Below the pieces are notes generated by a model. The model saw only the letters and a program-made list of their open reading frames with translations. It was not told the DNA's origin and did not search any database. The translations under genes were made by a program, and so were the position numbers. Positions 8,272 through 17,604 of a DNA stretch of 64,000 bases are shown here, piece after piece; positions within the stretch are counted from its first letter, which is position 1; each line of letters opens with the position of its first letter. Origin of the DNA: Pseudomonas fildesensis (lineage in GTDB: Bacteria > Pseudomonadota > Gammaproteobacteria > Pseudomonadales > Pseudomonadaceae). The stretch spans positions 62,001-126,000 of the forward strand of contig NZ_LFMW01000002.1 of assembly GCF_001050345.1 (NCBI RefSeq). The letters are read 5' to 3'.

Positions 8272-9114
8272 TCAATTGATAGCTTGGCTGCGGCGTGACA
8301 CCGGCAGCAGTTTGGCAATGGGTTCGGCGCTCGCGGTGTGCTGGCCGAAATTCGCGTTATAGGTGGCAATGATTTCGCCGGCGATGGAGATGGCGATCTC
8401 CACCGGCAACTTGCCCTTCACCTCGGTGAGGCCCATGGGGCAGCGCATACGTTGCAATTGCGCGGTGTCGAAGCCGCGATCACGCAGGCGGTGTTCGAAC
8501 TTGACGCGTTTGGTTTTCGAGCCGATCAGGCCGAAGTAGGCAAAATCATTGCGCTTGAGCAAGGCGGCGGTCAGTTCCAGGTCCAGCGCGTGATTGTGAG
8601 TCATGACGATGCAATAACTGCCCGCGGGCAGGTCGGCAATTTCGTCCACCGGCTCTTCGCTGACGATTTTACGCACGCCCTGGGGGATGTATTCCGGAAA
8701 CTCCTGCTCGCGCGAATCGATCCAGCGCACCCGGCACGGCAGACTCGCCAGCAACGGCACCAGCGCACGGCCGACATGGCCGGCGCCGAACACCGCGATT
8801 TGCGCCTGCACCTGGCCCATGGGTTCGAACAGCAGCACGGTCACGCCACCGCAGCACTGGCCCAGGCTCGCGCCGAGGCTGAAGCGCTCAAGATGGGTAT
8901 TCTGCTGGCCGCGCACGAGCATGTCCCGGGCGATCTGCATCGCCTTGTATTCCAGGTGCCCGCCGCCGATGGTGTCGAAGGTCTGCGCGGCGCTGATCAC
9001 CATCTTGGAACCTGCATTGCGCGGCGTGGAGCCGAGTTCCTCAATGATGGTCACCAGTACGCAGGGTTCGTCCTGGTTCTGCAGGTCGGCGAGGGCGCTG
9101 ATCCAGTTGTTCAT
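8272..9114 (-). CDS. xdhC: xanthine dehydrogenase accessory protein XdhC
   Basis: A 280-aa protein that in this family binds and sulfurates the molybdenum cofactor and delivers it to XdhB; it is not part of the final enzyme. An N-terminal XdhC/CoxI segment (SALADLQNQDEPCVLVTIIEELGS) has the QCCGG motif, whose cysteine is linked with cofactor binding. A Rossmann-like C-terminal half contains VFGAGHVGRALVPLL. The ATG at 9114 was chosen because upstream sequence belongs to a hairpin repeat. It lies between xdhB (129-bp gap filled by the repeat) and guaD (7-bp gap). Confidence 0.93.
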   Translation of the reverse strand: MNNWISALADLQNQDEPCVLVTIIEELGSTPRNAGSKMVISAAQTFDTIGGGHLEYKAMQIARDMLVRGQQNTHLERFSLGASLGQCCGGVTVLLFEPMGQVQAQIAVFGAGHVGRALVPLLASLPCRVRWIDSREQEFPEYIPQGVRKIVSEEPVDEIADLPAGSYCIVMTHNHALDLELTAALLKRNDFAYFGLIGSKTKRVKFEHRLRDRGFDTAQLQRMRCPMGLTEVKGKLPVEIAISIAGEIIATYNANFGQHTASAEPIAKLLPVSRRSQAIN

Positions 9115-9131
9115 AGTCACCTCAACATTAC

Positions 9132-9238
9132 GATCGTTCCCACGCTCTGCGTGGGAATGCATACCGTGACGCTCTGCGTCACAAGAGCGGACGCAGAGCG
9201 TCCATGGCGGCATTCCCACGCAGGGCGTGGGAACGATC
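9132..9238. repeat. long hairpin repeat, copy B, inside the xdh operon
   Basis: Arms at 9132-9160 and 9210-9238 are complementary at 28 of 29 positions. Each arm also holds its own palindrome (TTCCCACGCTCTGCGTGGGAA). A central GTGACGCTCTGCGTCAC palindrome lies between them. It fills the gap between the xdhB stop and the xdhC start. Confidence 0.95.
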
Positions 9239-9243
9239 AGCGA

Positions 9244-11640
9244 TCAGTCGGCAAATTCCGTTTCGCTTTTTACCGCTTTCGCAGCGTTCAACTGCCGCAT
9301 CTGCTCGCACCCCCACAACACCCGCTCGGGGGTGGCCGGCGCATCGATTTTCGGCTGGTGGCGATAGTCGCCCAGGCTCGCCACGGCATCCTTGATTGCA
9401 CACCACGAAGCGATGCCAAGCATGAACGGCGGCTCACCCACGGCCTTGGAATGGAACACCGTGTCTTCCGGATTCTTACGGTTTTCCACCAGCTTCACGC
9501 GCAGGTCCAGGGGCATGTCGGCCACGGCCGGAATCTTGTAGCTGGCCGGGCCGTTGGTCATCAGCTTGCCCTTGTTGTTCCACACCAGCTCTTCCATGGT
9601 CAGCCAGCCCATGCCCTGGATAAAGCCGCCTTCCACCTGCCCAATGTCGATAGCCGGGTTCAGCGAGGCGCCCACGTCGTGGAGGATGTCGGTGCGCAGC
9701 ATTTTGTATTCGCCGGTGAGGGTGTCGACGATCACTTCGCAACAGGCCGCGCCGAACGCGAAGTAATAGAACGGTCGGCCACGCGACTGGCTGCGGTCGT
9801 AGAAGATTTTCGGGGTCTTGTAGAACCCGGTGCTCGACAGCGAGACCTGGGCGAAATAGGCCTGCTGGATCAAGGCTTCAAAGGTCAGGATCTGGTCGCG
9901 CACACGCACATGGCCGTTGTGAAATTCGACGTCGGCTTCACTCACGTCATACTTGCGCGCGGCAAATTCCACCAGACGCTGCTTGATGGTTTCGGCGGCG
10001 TTCTGCGCGGCCTTGCCGTTCAAGTCGGCCCCGCTGGAAGCGGCGGTTGGCGAGGTGTTGGGCACCTTGTCGGTGTTGGTGGCGGTGATCTGCACGCGGT
10101 CGATTTCCACCTGGAACACTTCGGCCACCACTTGCGCGACTTTGGTGTTCAAACCCTGGCCCATCTCGGTGCCGCCGTGGTTCAGGTGGATGCTGCCGTC
10201 GGTGTAGATGTGGATCAGCGCACCGGCCTGGTTGAGGAAGCTTGCGGTGAATGAAATACCGAATTTCACCGGGGTCAGCGCCAGGCCTTTTTTCAGGATC
10301 GGGCTGTGGGCGTTGTAACGGCGGATCGCTTCGCGGCGCTCGGCGTATTGGCTGCTGGCTTCCAGCTCGGCCGTCATTTCTTCGAGCATGTTGTGCTCGA
10401 CGGTCTGGTAATAGTGGGTGACGTTGCGTTCGGTCTTGCCGTAGTAGTTGGCCTTGCGCACGGCCAGCGGGTCGAGGGCCAGATGGCGGGCGATGGCGTC
10501 CATCACTTCCTCGATGGCGACCATGCCTTGCGGGCCGCCGAAGCCTCGATACGCGGTGTTGGACGCGGTGTTGGTCTTGCAGCGGTGGCCGTTGACGGTG
10601 GCGTCGCCGAGGTAATACGCGTTGTCGGAGTGGAACATCGCACGGTCGACAATCGAGTTCGACAGGTCCGGCGAGCAGCCGCAGTTGCCCGCCAGTTCCA
10701 GATTAATACCGTGCAGGCGACCGCTGTCGTCGAAGCCCACGTCGTACTCGATATAGAAGGGGTGGCGCTTGCCGGTCATCAGCATGTCTTCGACGCGCGG
10801 CAGGCGCATCTTGGTCGGCTGCCCGGTGAGGCGTGCGACCACTGCACACAGGCATGCCGGGCTGGCGGCCTGGGTTTCCTTGCCGCCAAAACCACCGCCC
10901 ATGCGGCGCATGTCGACGACGATTTTGTTCATCGACACGTCAAGCACTTCGGCCACCAGTTTCTGCACTTCGGTGGGGTTTTGCGTGGAGCAGTAGACGA
11001 TCATGCCGCCGTCTTCGGTGGGCATCACCGAGGAGATCTGGGTTTCCAGGTAGAAGTGTTCCTGGCCACCGATATGCAGCGTGCCCTGGATACGGTTTTT
11101 CGCGGTCGCCAGTGCGCCGGCCGAGTCACCGCGCTGATGGGTGTGGCTGTCGAGCACGAAATGCTTTTTGCGCAAAGCCTCGACCACGTCCAGCACCGGC
11201 TCCAGGTCTTCGTATTCGATTACCGCCGCCATCGCCGCTTTACGTGCGGTTTCCAGGTCGCGGGCGGCCACTGCCAGCACCACTTGGCCGACGAATTGTA
11301 CGGTGTCGATCGCCAGCAACGGGTCGCCGGGCAGTAGCGGGCCGATGTCTTTTAGGCCCGGCACGTCTTCGTGGGTGATGACGATGCGCACGCCGTCGAA
11401 GGCGTAGCAGGGCGCGGTGTCGATGCTGAGGATTTTCGCGTGGGCGCGGTCGGACATGCGCGCGTACAGGTGCAATTGGTTGGGGAATTCCAGGCGGTCA
11501 TCGATGTACTGCGCTTCGCCGGACACGTGCTTGGCGGCGCTGTCGTGCTTGACGCTGCGGCCGACGCCGGAGGTCAGGTCCTGGGCAAACAACTCGGCCA
11601 GTTCGGCCTGGGTTTTTACCACGGCGTGATGATTAGACAT
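9244..11640 (-). CDS. xdhB: xanthine dehydrogenase molybdopterin-binding subunit
   Basis: The large catalytic subunit (798 aa), which oxidises hypoxanthine and xanthine to urate at a molybdenum cofactor. It has the Mo-cofactor segments of the family, including GGGFGGKETQ, the RGFGGPQGM loop, and the catalytic glutamate in AVGEPPFML near the C-terminus. The start ATG at 11640 overlaps the 3' end of xdhA by 8 bp, a sign of translational coupling with the FAD/Fe-S subunit. It needs XdhC for cofactor insertion. Length is normal and there is no frame disruption. Confidence 0.96.
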   Translation of the reverse strand: MSNHHAVVKTQAELAELFAQDLTSGVGRSVKHDSAAKHVSGEAQYIDDRLEFPNQLHLYARMSDRAHAKILSIDTAPCYAFDGVRIVITHEDVPGLKDIGPLLPGDPLLAIDTVQFVGQVVLAVAARDLETARKAAMAAVIEYEDLEPVLDVVEALRKKHFVLDSHTHQRGDSAGALATAKNRIQGTLHIGGQEHFYLETQISSVMPTEDGGMIVYCSTQNPTEVQKLVAEVLDVSMNKIVVDMRRMGGGFGGKETQAASPACLCAVVARLTGQPTKMRLPRVEDMLMTGKRHPFYIEYDVGFDDSGRLHGINLELAGNCGCSPDLSNSIVDRAMFHSDNAYYLGDATVNGHRCKTNTASNTAYRGFGGPQGMVAIEEVMDAIARHLALDPLAVRKANYYGKTERNVTHYYQTVEHNMLEEMTAELEASSQYAERREAIRRYNAHSPILKKGLALTPVKFGISFTASFLNQAGALIHIYTDGSIHLNHGGTEMGQGLNTKVAQVVAEVFQVEIDRVQITATNTDKVPNTSPTAASSGADLNGKAAQNAAETIKQRLVEFAARKYDVSEADVEFHNGHVRVRDQILTFEALIQQAYFAQVSLSSTGFYKTPKIFYDRSQSRGRPFYYFAFGAACCEVIVDTLTGEYKMLRTDILHDVGASLNPAIDIGQVEGGFIQGMGWLTMEELVWNNKGKLMTNGPASYKIPAVADMPLDLRVKLVENRKNPEDTVFHSKAVGEPPFMLGIASWCAIKDAVASLGDYRHQPKIDAPATPERVLWGCEQMRQLNAAKAVKSETEFAD

Positions 11641-13081
11641 AAGCGGTCACCCGAGTCTCGATGTGCGGCGTTTGCAGTTCGATGAAGTATTTGCGCAGCA
11701 GGTTTTGCGCGCTGAGCAGGCGGTATTCCTTGCTGGCGCGGAAGTCCGACAACGGCGTGAAATCCTCGGCCAGAGCGGCGCAGGCTTTCTCCACAGTGGC
11801 GGAACTCCAGGTGGCACCGATCAGTACGGTTTCGCAATTTTTTGCGCGTTTCGGGATGGCGGCCATGCCGCCGAACGCGACGCGGGCATCGCTGATCACA
11901 CCGTTGTCGATCTTCAGATTGAAGGCGGCGCAGACGGCGGAAATATCATCGTCCAGGCGTTTGGAAACCTTGTACGCGCGAAACAATGCGTGGCCCTTGG
12001 GCACGATGATTGTTTCGATAAATTCGCTGTCCTGGCGGGCGGTGACGCGGTAGTCGATGAAGTAGTCTTCCAGTGCCAGGGTGCGACGTGTCGTGCCTTT
12101 GCACAGCACGATCTGCGCACCGAGAGCGATCAGCAACGGCGGCGAATCCCCGATCGGCGAGGCGTTGCCGATATTGCCGCCGAGGGTGCCCTGGTTGCGG
12201 ATTTGCAGCGAGGCGAAGCGGTGCAGCAGTTCGCCGAAGTCCGGGTATTCGTGGTGCAGCGCGGCGTAGCAATCGGAGAGGGGGGTGGCGGCGCCTATTT
12301 CCAGGCGGTCGTCGAAGTCTTCGATGCGCTTCATTGCTTCGATATTGCCGACGTAGATCATCACTGGCAGCGTGCGGTGGAACTGGGTGACTTCCAGCGC
12401 CAGGTCGGTGCCGCCGGCGAGCAGGCGGGCTTGCGGGTAGGCGTCGTAGAGGTCGGCCAGGTCGGCGACGGTCAGGGGCACCAGGCAGCGCTTGTCGCCG
12501 CTGTTGAGTTCACCGGTTTGGGTCGGCGCGATGGCTTTGAGGCGGGCGATGGTTTGGGCCTCACGGCTGTCGAACTGGTCCTGCGGTTTGTTGCAGCAGG
12601 CCTGTTCGGCGGCGGCGAGAATCGGGCGATAACCGGTACAGCGGCACAGGTTGCCGGCGAGGGCTTCGTGGGCCTTCTGGCTGTCGGGGCCGTCGCTGTT
12701 CTTTTGCAGGGCAAACAGCGACATCACAAAACCGGGGGTGCAAAAGCCGCATTGCGAGCCGTGGCACTCGACCATGGCCTGTTGCACGCTGTGCAGTTGG
12801 CCCTGGTGCTTGAGGTCTTCGACGCTGATCAATTGTTTGCCGTGCAATGAAGACACAAAGGTCAGGCACGAATTGAGGCTGCGGTAACGAATCTGCTCCG
12901 CGCCGTGGGCGTCGGTGTGCAGCTCGCCGACCACCACGGTGCACGCACCGCAATCGCCGCTGGCGCAGCCTTCCTTGGTACCGGATTTGCCCAGGTGCTC
13001 GCGCAAATAGTTGAGCACGGTCAGGTTGGGGTCCAGGTCGTGCTCGCTACGGAGTTCCTGGTTAAGTAAAAACTGGATCAC
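11633..13081 (-). CDS. xdhA: xanthine dehydrogenase small subunit (2Fe-2S and FAD)
   Basis: Carries electrons from the molybdenum site to NAD+. The 482-aa protein has an N-terminal ferredoxin-like domain with EGCASGDCGACTVVVGEL, a second 2Fe-2S domain (SQCGFCTPGFVMSL then NLCRCTGYRPIL), and an FAD-binding domain from about residue 190 (LLAGGTDLALEV). The start is a GTG at 13081 (VIQFLLNQ). It heads the leftward operon xdhA-xdhB-xdhC-guaD. The 280-bp gap to the divergent GntR gene holds several palindromes likely to control it. Confidence 0.96.
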   Translation of the reverse strand: MIQFLLNQELRSEHDLDPNLTVLNYLREHLGKSGTKEGCASGDCGACTVVVGELHTDAHGAEQIRYRSLNSCLTFVSSLHGKQLISVEDLKHQGQLHSVQQAMVECHGSQCGFCTPGFVMSLFALQKNSDGPDSQKAHEALAGNLCRCTGYRPILAAAEQACCNKPQDQFDSREAQTIARLKAIAPTQTGELNSGDKRCLVPLTVADLADLYDAYPQARLLAGGTDLALEVTQFHRTLPVMIYVGNIEAMKRIEDFDDRLEIGAATPLSDCYAALHHEYPDFGELLHRFASLQIRNQGTLGGNIGNASPIGDSPPLLIALGAQIVLCKGTTRRTLALEDYFIDYRVTARQDSEFIETIIVPKGHALFRAYKVSKRLDDDISAVCAAFNLKIDNGVISDARVAFGGMAAIPKRAKNCETVLIGATWSSATVEKACAALAEDFTPLSDFRASKEYRLLSAQNLLRKYFIELQTPHIETRVTAYV

Positions 13082-13140
13082 GGAAGGCCTCGCAGACTCA
13101 TTATTGTTGTTAACCGCTTTGCGCCGAATCTAGTCATGTC

Positions 13141-13177
13141 TGACTTTTCGGTCAACGATTTTCTGACCAGAAGGTCA
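13141..13177. promoter_or_regulatory. paired TGAC-N6-GTCA operator candidates upstream of xdhA
   Basis: TGACTTTTCGGTCA (13141-13154) and TGACCAGAAGGTCA (13164-13177) are two palindromic sites with the same half-sites and spacing, 23 bp apart centre to centre. The second, in its context CTGACCAGAAGGTCAA, resembles the RutR (TetR family) consensus TTGACCAnnTGGTCAA. They start about 60 bp upstream of the xdhA start. Confidence 0.5.
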
Positions 13178-13182
13178 AGAAA

Positions 13183-13194
13183 TTGCGATCGCAA
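13183..13194. promoter_or_regulatory. perfect 12-bp palindrome in the xdhA/GntR gap
   Basis: TTGCGATCGCAA is a perfect palindrome next to the TGAC-N6-GTCA pair. It may be a regulator site or may belong to the common GCGATCGC class of octamers; sequence alone cannot decide. Confidence 0.35.
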
Positions 13195-13361
13195 CACTTT
13201 CAATTATGGTCCAGTCTTCTGGAACCGGCGTTTTTGGGGGCTTCTGGGTTTTCAATGCTGCTTATTTCATGCCAAATTCTGAAAGGTGGGCGTAGCGCCA
13301 TCAGCGGGCCAATGCGCTACACTGCCGCGCTTGTATCGATAGAAGATTTTGAAGGGAAAAC

Positions 13362-14021
13362 ATGACGTTCAAGGCGCCGGACAGTCTCGCCGAGCAAATC
13401 GCTCATCACCTCGCCGAACGTATCATTCGCGGCGATCTCAAGCCTGGGGAGCGGATCCAGGAACAGAAGGTCACGCTGGCACTTAATGTCAGCCGTGGGT
13501 CCGTGCGTGAAGCCTTGCTGATCCTCGAACGTCGCCACCTGATCGCGATCCTCCCGCGCCGTGGCGCCCACGTCACCGAACTCACCGCGCACAAGGTGCA
13601 GAGCCTGTGCACATTGATGGGCGAGCTGTACATCCTGCTCGGCAATGCGGTTGCCCAAGGCTGGCAGACCCAGGCCGACATGGCGCCGTTCGTGCAGATC
13701 CAGCAGCGCCTGGTAACCAATTTCGAACGCCAGGACATCCGCGCCTTCGTCGAAGAAAGCTTCAATGTGATGCGCGCCGCGTACCCCTTCGCCAACAACC
13801 CGTATTTACAGGAAACCGTCGAGAACCTGCAGCCGGCGATGAACCGCGCCTATTACCTGGCACTGGATCAGCGCAAGGCGGAAATGAGCGAGTACCTGGC
13901 GCTGTTCGAGCAATTGCTCGCCGCCGTGCTGGCCCGTGACTTGGTGCAGATTCGCCTGGTGTTGTCGGCTTACGGCCAGCGCAGTTGCTCGCTGGTGATC
14001 GCTGCGTTGGCGGACGCCTAA
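13362..14021 (+). CDS. GntR family regulator with FCD domain, upstream of smc
   Basis: A 219-aa regulator with an N-terminal winged helix (SLAEQIAHHLAERIIRGDLKPGERIQEQ, then NVSRGSVREALLILERR) and a helical FCD ligand domain. It is divergent from xdhA across a 280-bp control region and only 2 bases upstream of the smc start, so smc may be partly cotranscribed with it. A good GAAGGG lies before the ATG. A role in controlling the xdh operon is suggested by position only. Confidence 0.9.
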   Translation: MTFKAPDSLAEQIAHHLAERIIRGDLKPGERIQEQKVTLALNVSRGSVREALLILERRHLIAILPRRGAHVTELTAHKVQSLCTLMGELYILLGNAVAQGWQTQADMAPFVQIQQRLVTNFERQDIRAFVEESFNVMRAAYPFANNPYLQETVENLQPAMNRAYYLALDQRKAEMSEYLALFEQLLAAVLARDLVQIRLVLSAYGQRSCSLVIAALADA

Positions 14022-14023
14022 GC

Positions 14024-17000
14024 GTGCGGCTCAAGTGCATCAAACTGGCGGGGTTCAAATCCTTCGTCGACCCGACCACGGTGAACTTCCCCAGTAACAT
14101 GGCGGCAGTGGTGGGGCCCAATGGCTGCGGCAAGTCGAACATCATCGACGCCGTACGCTGGGTGATGGGCGAGAGCTCGGCAAAAAACCTGCGTGGCGAG
14201 TCGATGACCGACGTCATCTTCAACGGCTCCACCAGCCGCAAGCCGGTGAGCCAGGCCAGCATCGAGCTGGTATTCGACAACTCCGACGGCACGCTGGTCG
14301 GCGAGTACGCGGCCTACGCGGAAATTTCCATTCGCCGCAAAGTTACGCGCGACAGCCAGAACAGCTACTTCCTCAACGGCACCAAGTGCCGGCGCCGTGA
14401 CATTACCGATATCTTCCTCGGCACTGGCCTGGGCCCGCGCAGCTACTCGATCATTGAGCAGGGCATGATCTCCAAGCTGATCGAAGCCAAGCCTGAAGAC
14501 CTGCGTAACTTTATCGAAGAAGCGGCCGGCATCTCCAAGTACAAAGAGCGCCGTCGCGAGACCGAAAACCGCATCCGCCGCACCCATGAAAACCTCGCCC
14601 GCCTGACCGACCTGCGCGACGAGCTGGAGCGCCAGTTGGAGCGCCTGCACCGCCAGGCCCAGGCCGCCGAGAAGTATCAGGAATACAAGGGCGAAGAACG
14701 CCAACTCAAGGCGCAACTCTCGGCCCTGCGCTGGCAGGCGCTGAACGAGCAGGTGGGCCAGCGCGAAGCGATCATCGGCACCCAGGAAATCAGCTTTGAA
14801 GCGCTGGTGGCCGAGCAACGCAATGCCGACGCGAGCATCGAGCGCCTGCGCGACGGTCACCATGACCTGTCCGAGCGCTTCAATCTGGTGCAGGGGCGCT
14901 TCTATTCGGTTGGCGGCGATATCGCCCGGGTCGAACAGAGCATCCAGCACGGCCAGCAGCGTCTGCGCCAGTTGCAGGACGACTTGAAAGAAGCCGAGCG
15001 TGCGCGCCTGGAGACCGAGTCCCACCTGGGCCATGACCGCACCTTGCTGCTGACCCTCGGCGAGGAACTGGACATGCTCACCCCCGAGCAGGAAGTCACC
15101 AGCGCCGCCGCCGAAGAAGCCGCCGCCACCCTCGAAGAATCCGAAACCACCATGCACGGTTGGCAGGAGCAGTGGGACGCCTTCAACCTGCAATCCGCGG
15201 AGCCGCGCCGCCAGGCCGAGGTGCAGCAGTCGCGCATCCAGCAGCTGGAAACCAGCATGGAGCGCTTGGCCGAGCGTCAGCGTCGTCTGCAGGAAGAGCG
15301 TGTGTTGCTCGCTGCCGACCCGGAAGACGCGGCGATCATGGAACTGAGTGAGAAGCTGGCTGAAAGCGAAATGACGCTGGAAGAACTGGAGGCCAGCGAA
15401 GAACAACAAGTGGAGCGCCTGGAGCAATTGCGTCAGCAACTGCAACAGGCGACCCAGGCACAGCAAACGGCCCAGGGTGATTTGCAGCGGCTTAACGGCC
15501 GGCTGGCCTCCCTCGAAGCCTTGCAGCAAGCCGCGCTGGACCCTGGCACCGGCACTGCCGAATGGCTGCGTGATCAGCATTTGGCCGAGCGCCCGCGTCT
15601 GGCTGAGGGCTTGAAGGTTGAAGCCGGCTGGGAGCTGGCGGTGGAAACCGTGCTAGGTGCCGACCTGCAAGCGGTGCTGGTGGACGATTTTGGCGGTTTT
15701 GACCTGGCCGGTTTTTCCCAGGGTGATTTGCGCTTGCTCAGCCCGGCGGCCGATGGCACCCGAGTACCGGGCAGCTTGCTGGACAAGGTCGAGTCGGCGA
15801 GTGACCTGTCGCCCTGGCTGGGCCAGGTCAAACCGGTGGATTCTCTGGAGCAGGCCCTGGCCCAGCGCGGTCAACTGGCCGCTGGCGAGAGCCTGATCAG
15901 CCGCGACGGCTTTTGGGTCGGCCGACACTTCCTGCGCGTTCGCCGCGCCAGCGAAGCGCAAAGCGGCGTGTTGGCCCGAGGCCAGGAAATCGTCAACCTG
16001 AGCGCCGAGCGTGAAGAGCGCGAAGCGACCCTCGAAAGCCTGGAAACCGAACTGCAAACCCTGCGCGCTACCCAGCGCCAGCAAGAGACCGGCCGCGAAC
16101 ACTTGCGCCGCCTGTTGCAGGACGAAGCGCGCCAGCAAGGCGAATTGAAAGCCCAGCTGTCGGCGAGCAAGGCCAAGGCCGAGCAACTGACCCTGCGCCG
16201 CACCCGTCTCGACGAGGAAGTGGCGGAGATGGGCGAGCAGCGCGCCCTCGAACACGAACAGATTGGCGAAGCCCGCCTGCAGTTGCAGGAAGCCCTCGAC
16301 AGCATGGCCCTCGACACCGAGCAGCGCGAACTGCTGCTGGCCCAGCGCGACAGCCTGCGCGAGCGCCTCGACCGTGTACGTCAGGAGGCGCGCCAGCACA
16401 AGGATCACGCGCATCAGTTGGCAGTACGCTTGGGTTCACTCAAGGCCCAGCACGATTCCACGCGCCAGGCCCTTGAGCGCCTGGAGATGCAGTCCGAACG
16501 CCTGACCGAAAAGCGCGAGCAATTGAGCCTCAACCTGGAGGAGGGCGAAGCCCCACTGGAAGAGTTGCGGCTCAAGCTCGAAGAGTTGCTCGACAAGCGC
16601 ATGACCGTCGACGAAGAACTCAAGACCGCGCAGATCGCCCTCGAAGACGCCGACCGCGAACTGCGCGACGCCGAAAAACGCCGCACCCAGGCCGAGCAGC
16701 AGTCCCAGCTGATCCGCGGCCAACTCGAACAACAGCGCATGGAATGGCAAGCCCTGACCGTGCGCCGCAAAACCCTGCAAGACCAGTTGCTGGAAGATGG
16801 CTACGACCTGCACGGCGTGCTCAACACCCTGACCGCCCAGGCCAACGAAAAAGACGCCGAAGAAGAACTCGAACGGATTGCAGCACGCATTCAACGTCTG
16901 GGCGCGATCAACCTTGCGGCTATCGACGAATACCAGCAGCAGTCCGAGCGCAAACGTTATCTGGACGCCCAGAACGCCGATTTGGTGGAAGCCCTGGACA

Positions 17001-17512
17001 CCCTCGAAAACGTGATCCGCAAGATCGACAAGGAAACCCGTAACCGCTTCAAAGATACCTTTGATCAGATTAATGGCGGTTTACAGGCCTTATTCCCAAA
17101 AGTTTTCGGTGGTGGCAGCGCTTACTTGGAACTGACAGGCGAAGATCTACTCGATACAGGGGTAACGATCATGGCGCGGCCTCCGGGCAAGAAGAACAGC
17201 ACCATCCATTTGTTGTCCGGTGGCGAAAAGGCCCTGACCGCATTGGCCCTGGTATTTGCCATCTTCAAGTTGAACCCGGCGCCGTTCTGCATGCTCGACG
17301 AAGTTGACGCACCGCTGGATGACGCTAACGTTGGACGCTACGCACGACTGGTGAAAGAAATGTCCCAGACCGTGCAGTTCATCTATATCACTCACAACAA
17401 GATCGCCATGGAAATGGCTGATCAGCTGATGGGTGTGACGATGCACGAGCCAGGTTGTTCGCGATTAGTGGCGGTGGATGTCGAAGAAGCGATGGCGATG
17501 GTGGACGCCTAG
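14024..17512 (+). CDS. smc: chromosome segregation ATPase SMC
   Basis: A structural-maintenance-of-chromosomes protein of 1162 aa that compacts and segregates DNA. The N-terminal head has the Walker A motif GPNGCGKS (residues 31-38). Long coiled-coil arms rich in Glu, Gln, Arg and Leu flank a hinge near residues 500-650. The C-terminal head has the signature LLSGGEKALTALALVFAIF and Walker B FCMLDEVDAPLDD. The GTG at 14024 was chosen because VRLKCIKLAGFKSF is the conserved SMC N-terminus. Upstream in-frame codons overlap the GntR gene. No scpA or scpB is nearby. Confidence 0.97.
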   Translation: MRLKCIKLAGFKSFVDPTTVNFPSNMAAVVGPNGCGKSNIIDAVRWVMGESSAKNLRGESMTDVIFNGSTSRKPVSQASIELVFDNSDGTLVGEYAAYAEISIRRKVTRDSQNSYFLNGTKCRRRDITDIFLGTGLGPRSYSIIEQGMISKLIEAKPEDLRNFIEEAAGISKYKERRRETENRIRRTHENLARLTDLRDELERQLERLHRQAQAAEKYQEYKGEERQLKAQLSALRWQALNEQVGQREAIIGTQEISFEALVAEQRNADASIERLRDGHHDLSERFNLVQGRFYSVGGDIARVEQSIQHGQQRLRQLQDDLKEAERARLETESHLGHDRTLLLTLGEELDMLTPEQEVTSAAAEEAAATLEESETTMHGWQEQWDAFNLQSAEPRRQAEVQQSRIQQLETSMERLAERQRRLQEERVLLAADPEDAAIMELSEKLAESEMTLEELEASEEQQVERLEQLRQQLQQATQAQQTAQGDLQRLNGRLASLEALQQAALDPGTGTAEWLRDQHLAERPRLAEGLKVEAGWELAVETVLGADLQAVLVDDFGGFDLAGFSQGDLRLLSPAADGTRVPGSLLDKVESASDLSPWLGQVKPVDSLEQALAQRGQLAAGESLISRDGFWVGRHFLRVRRASEAQSGVLARGQEIVNLSAEREEREATLESLETELQTLRATQRQQETGREHLRRLLQDEARQQGELKAQLSASKAKAEQLTLRRTRLDEEVAEMGEQRALEHEQIGEARLQLQEALDSMALDTEQRELLLAQRDSLRERLDRVRQEARQHKDHAHQLAVRLGSLKAQHDSTRQALERLEMQSERLTEKREQLSLNLEEGEAPLEELRLKLEELLDKRMTVDEELKTAQIALEDADRELRDAEKRRTQAEQQSQLIRGQLEQQRMEWQALTVRRKTLQDQLLEDGYDLHGVLNTLTAQANEKDAEEELERIAARIQRLGAINLAAIDEYQQQSERKRYLDAQNADLVEALDTLENVIRKIDKETRNRFKDTFDQINGGLQALFPKVFGGGSAYLELTGEDLLDTGVTIMARPPGKKNSTIHLLSGGEKALTALALVFAIFKLNPAPFCMLDEVDAPLDDANVGRYARLVKEMSQTVQFIYITHNKIAMEMADQLMGVTMHEPGCSRLVAVDVEEAMAMVDA

Positions 17513-17604
17513 CGGCGAGCTGTTAGTTTCAAGCCGCAAGCGGCAAGTGAATTGGCTTGAAGCCTTTAGCTTAGGGCTTGTAGCTCGCAGTTGGTGCCAG
17601 CTGT
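17513..17604. repeat. AGC-type REP-like intergenic element
   Basis: Immediately after the smc stop lies a run of short complementary pieces (GAGCTGTTAGTTTCAAGCC, GCCGCAAGCGGCAAG, GGCTTGAAGCCTTTAGCTTA, GGGCTTGTAGCTCGC) able to form a compound hairpin. Similar AAGCGGCAAGTTGCAAGCCGC wording recurs at 45697-45797. Confidence 0.6.

Noticed and set aside
8338..10254. Long open frame (638 codons) on the + strand across xdhC and xdhB
   Set aside because: It is antisense to two well-identified genes, has no recognisable domain, and is His/Arg/Gly/Val-rich as expected for shadow frames of high-GC DNA.
14018..15580. 520-codon minus frame in smc
   Set aside because: Leu/Gln-rich mirror of the coiled-coil coding strand, no ribosome site or domain.
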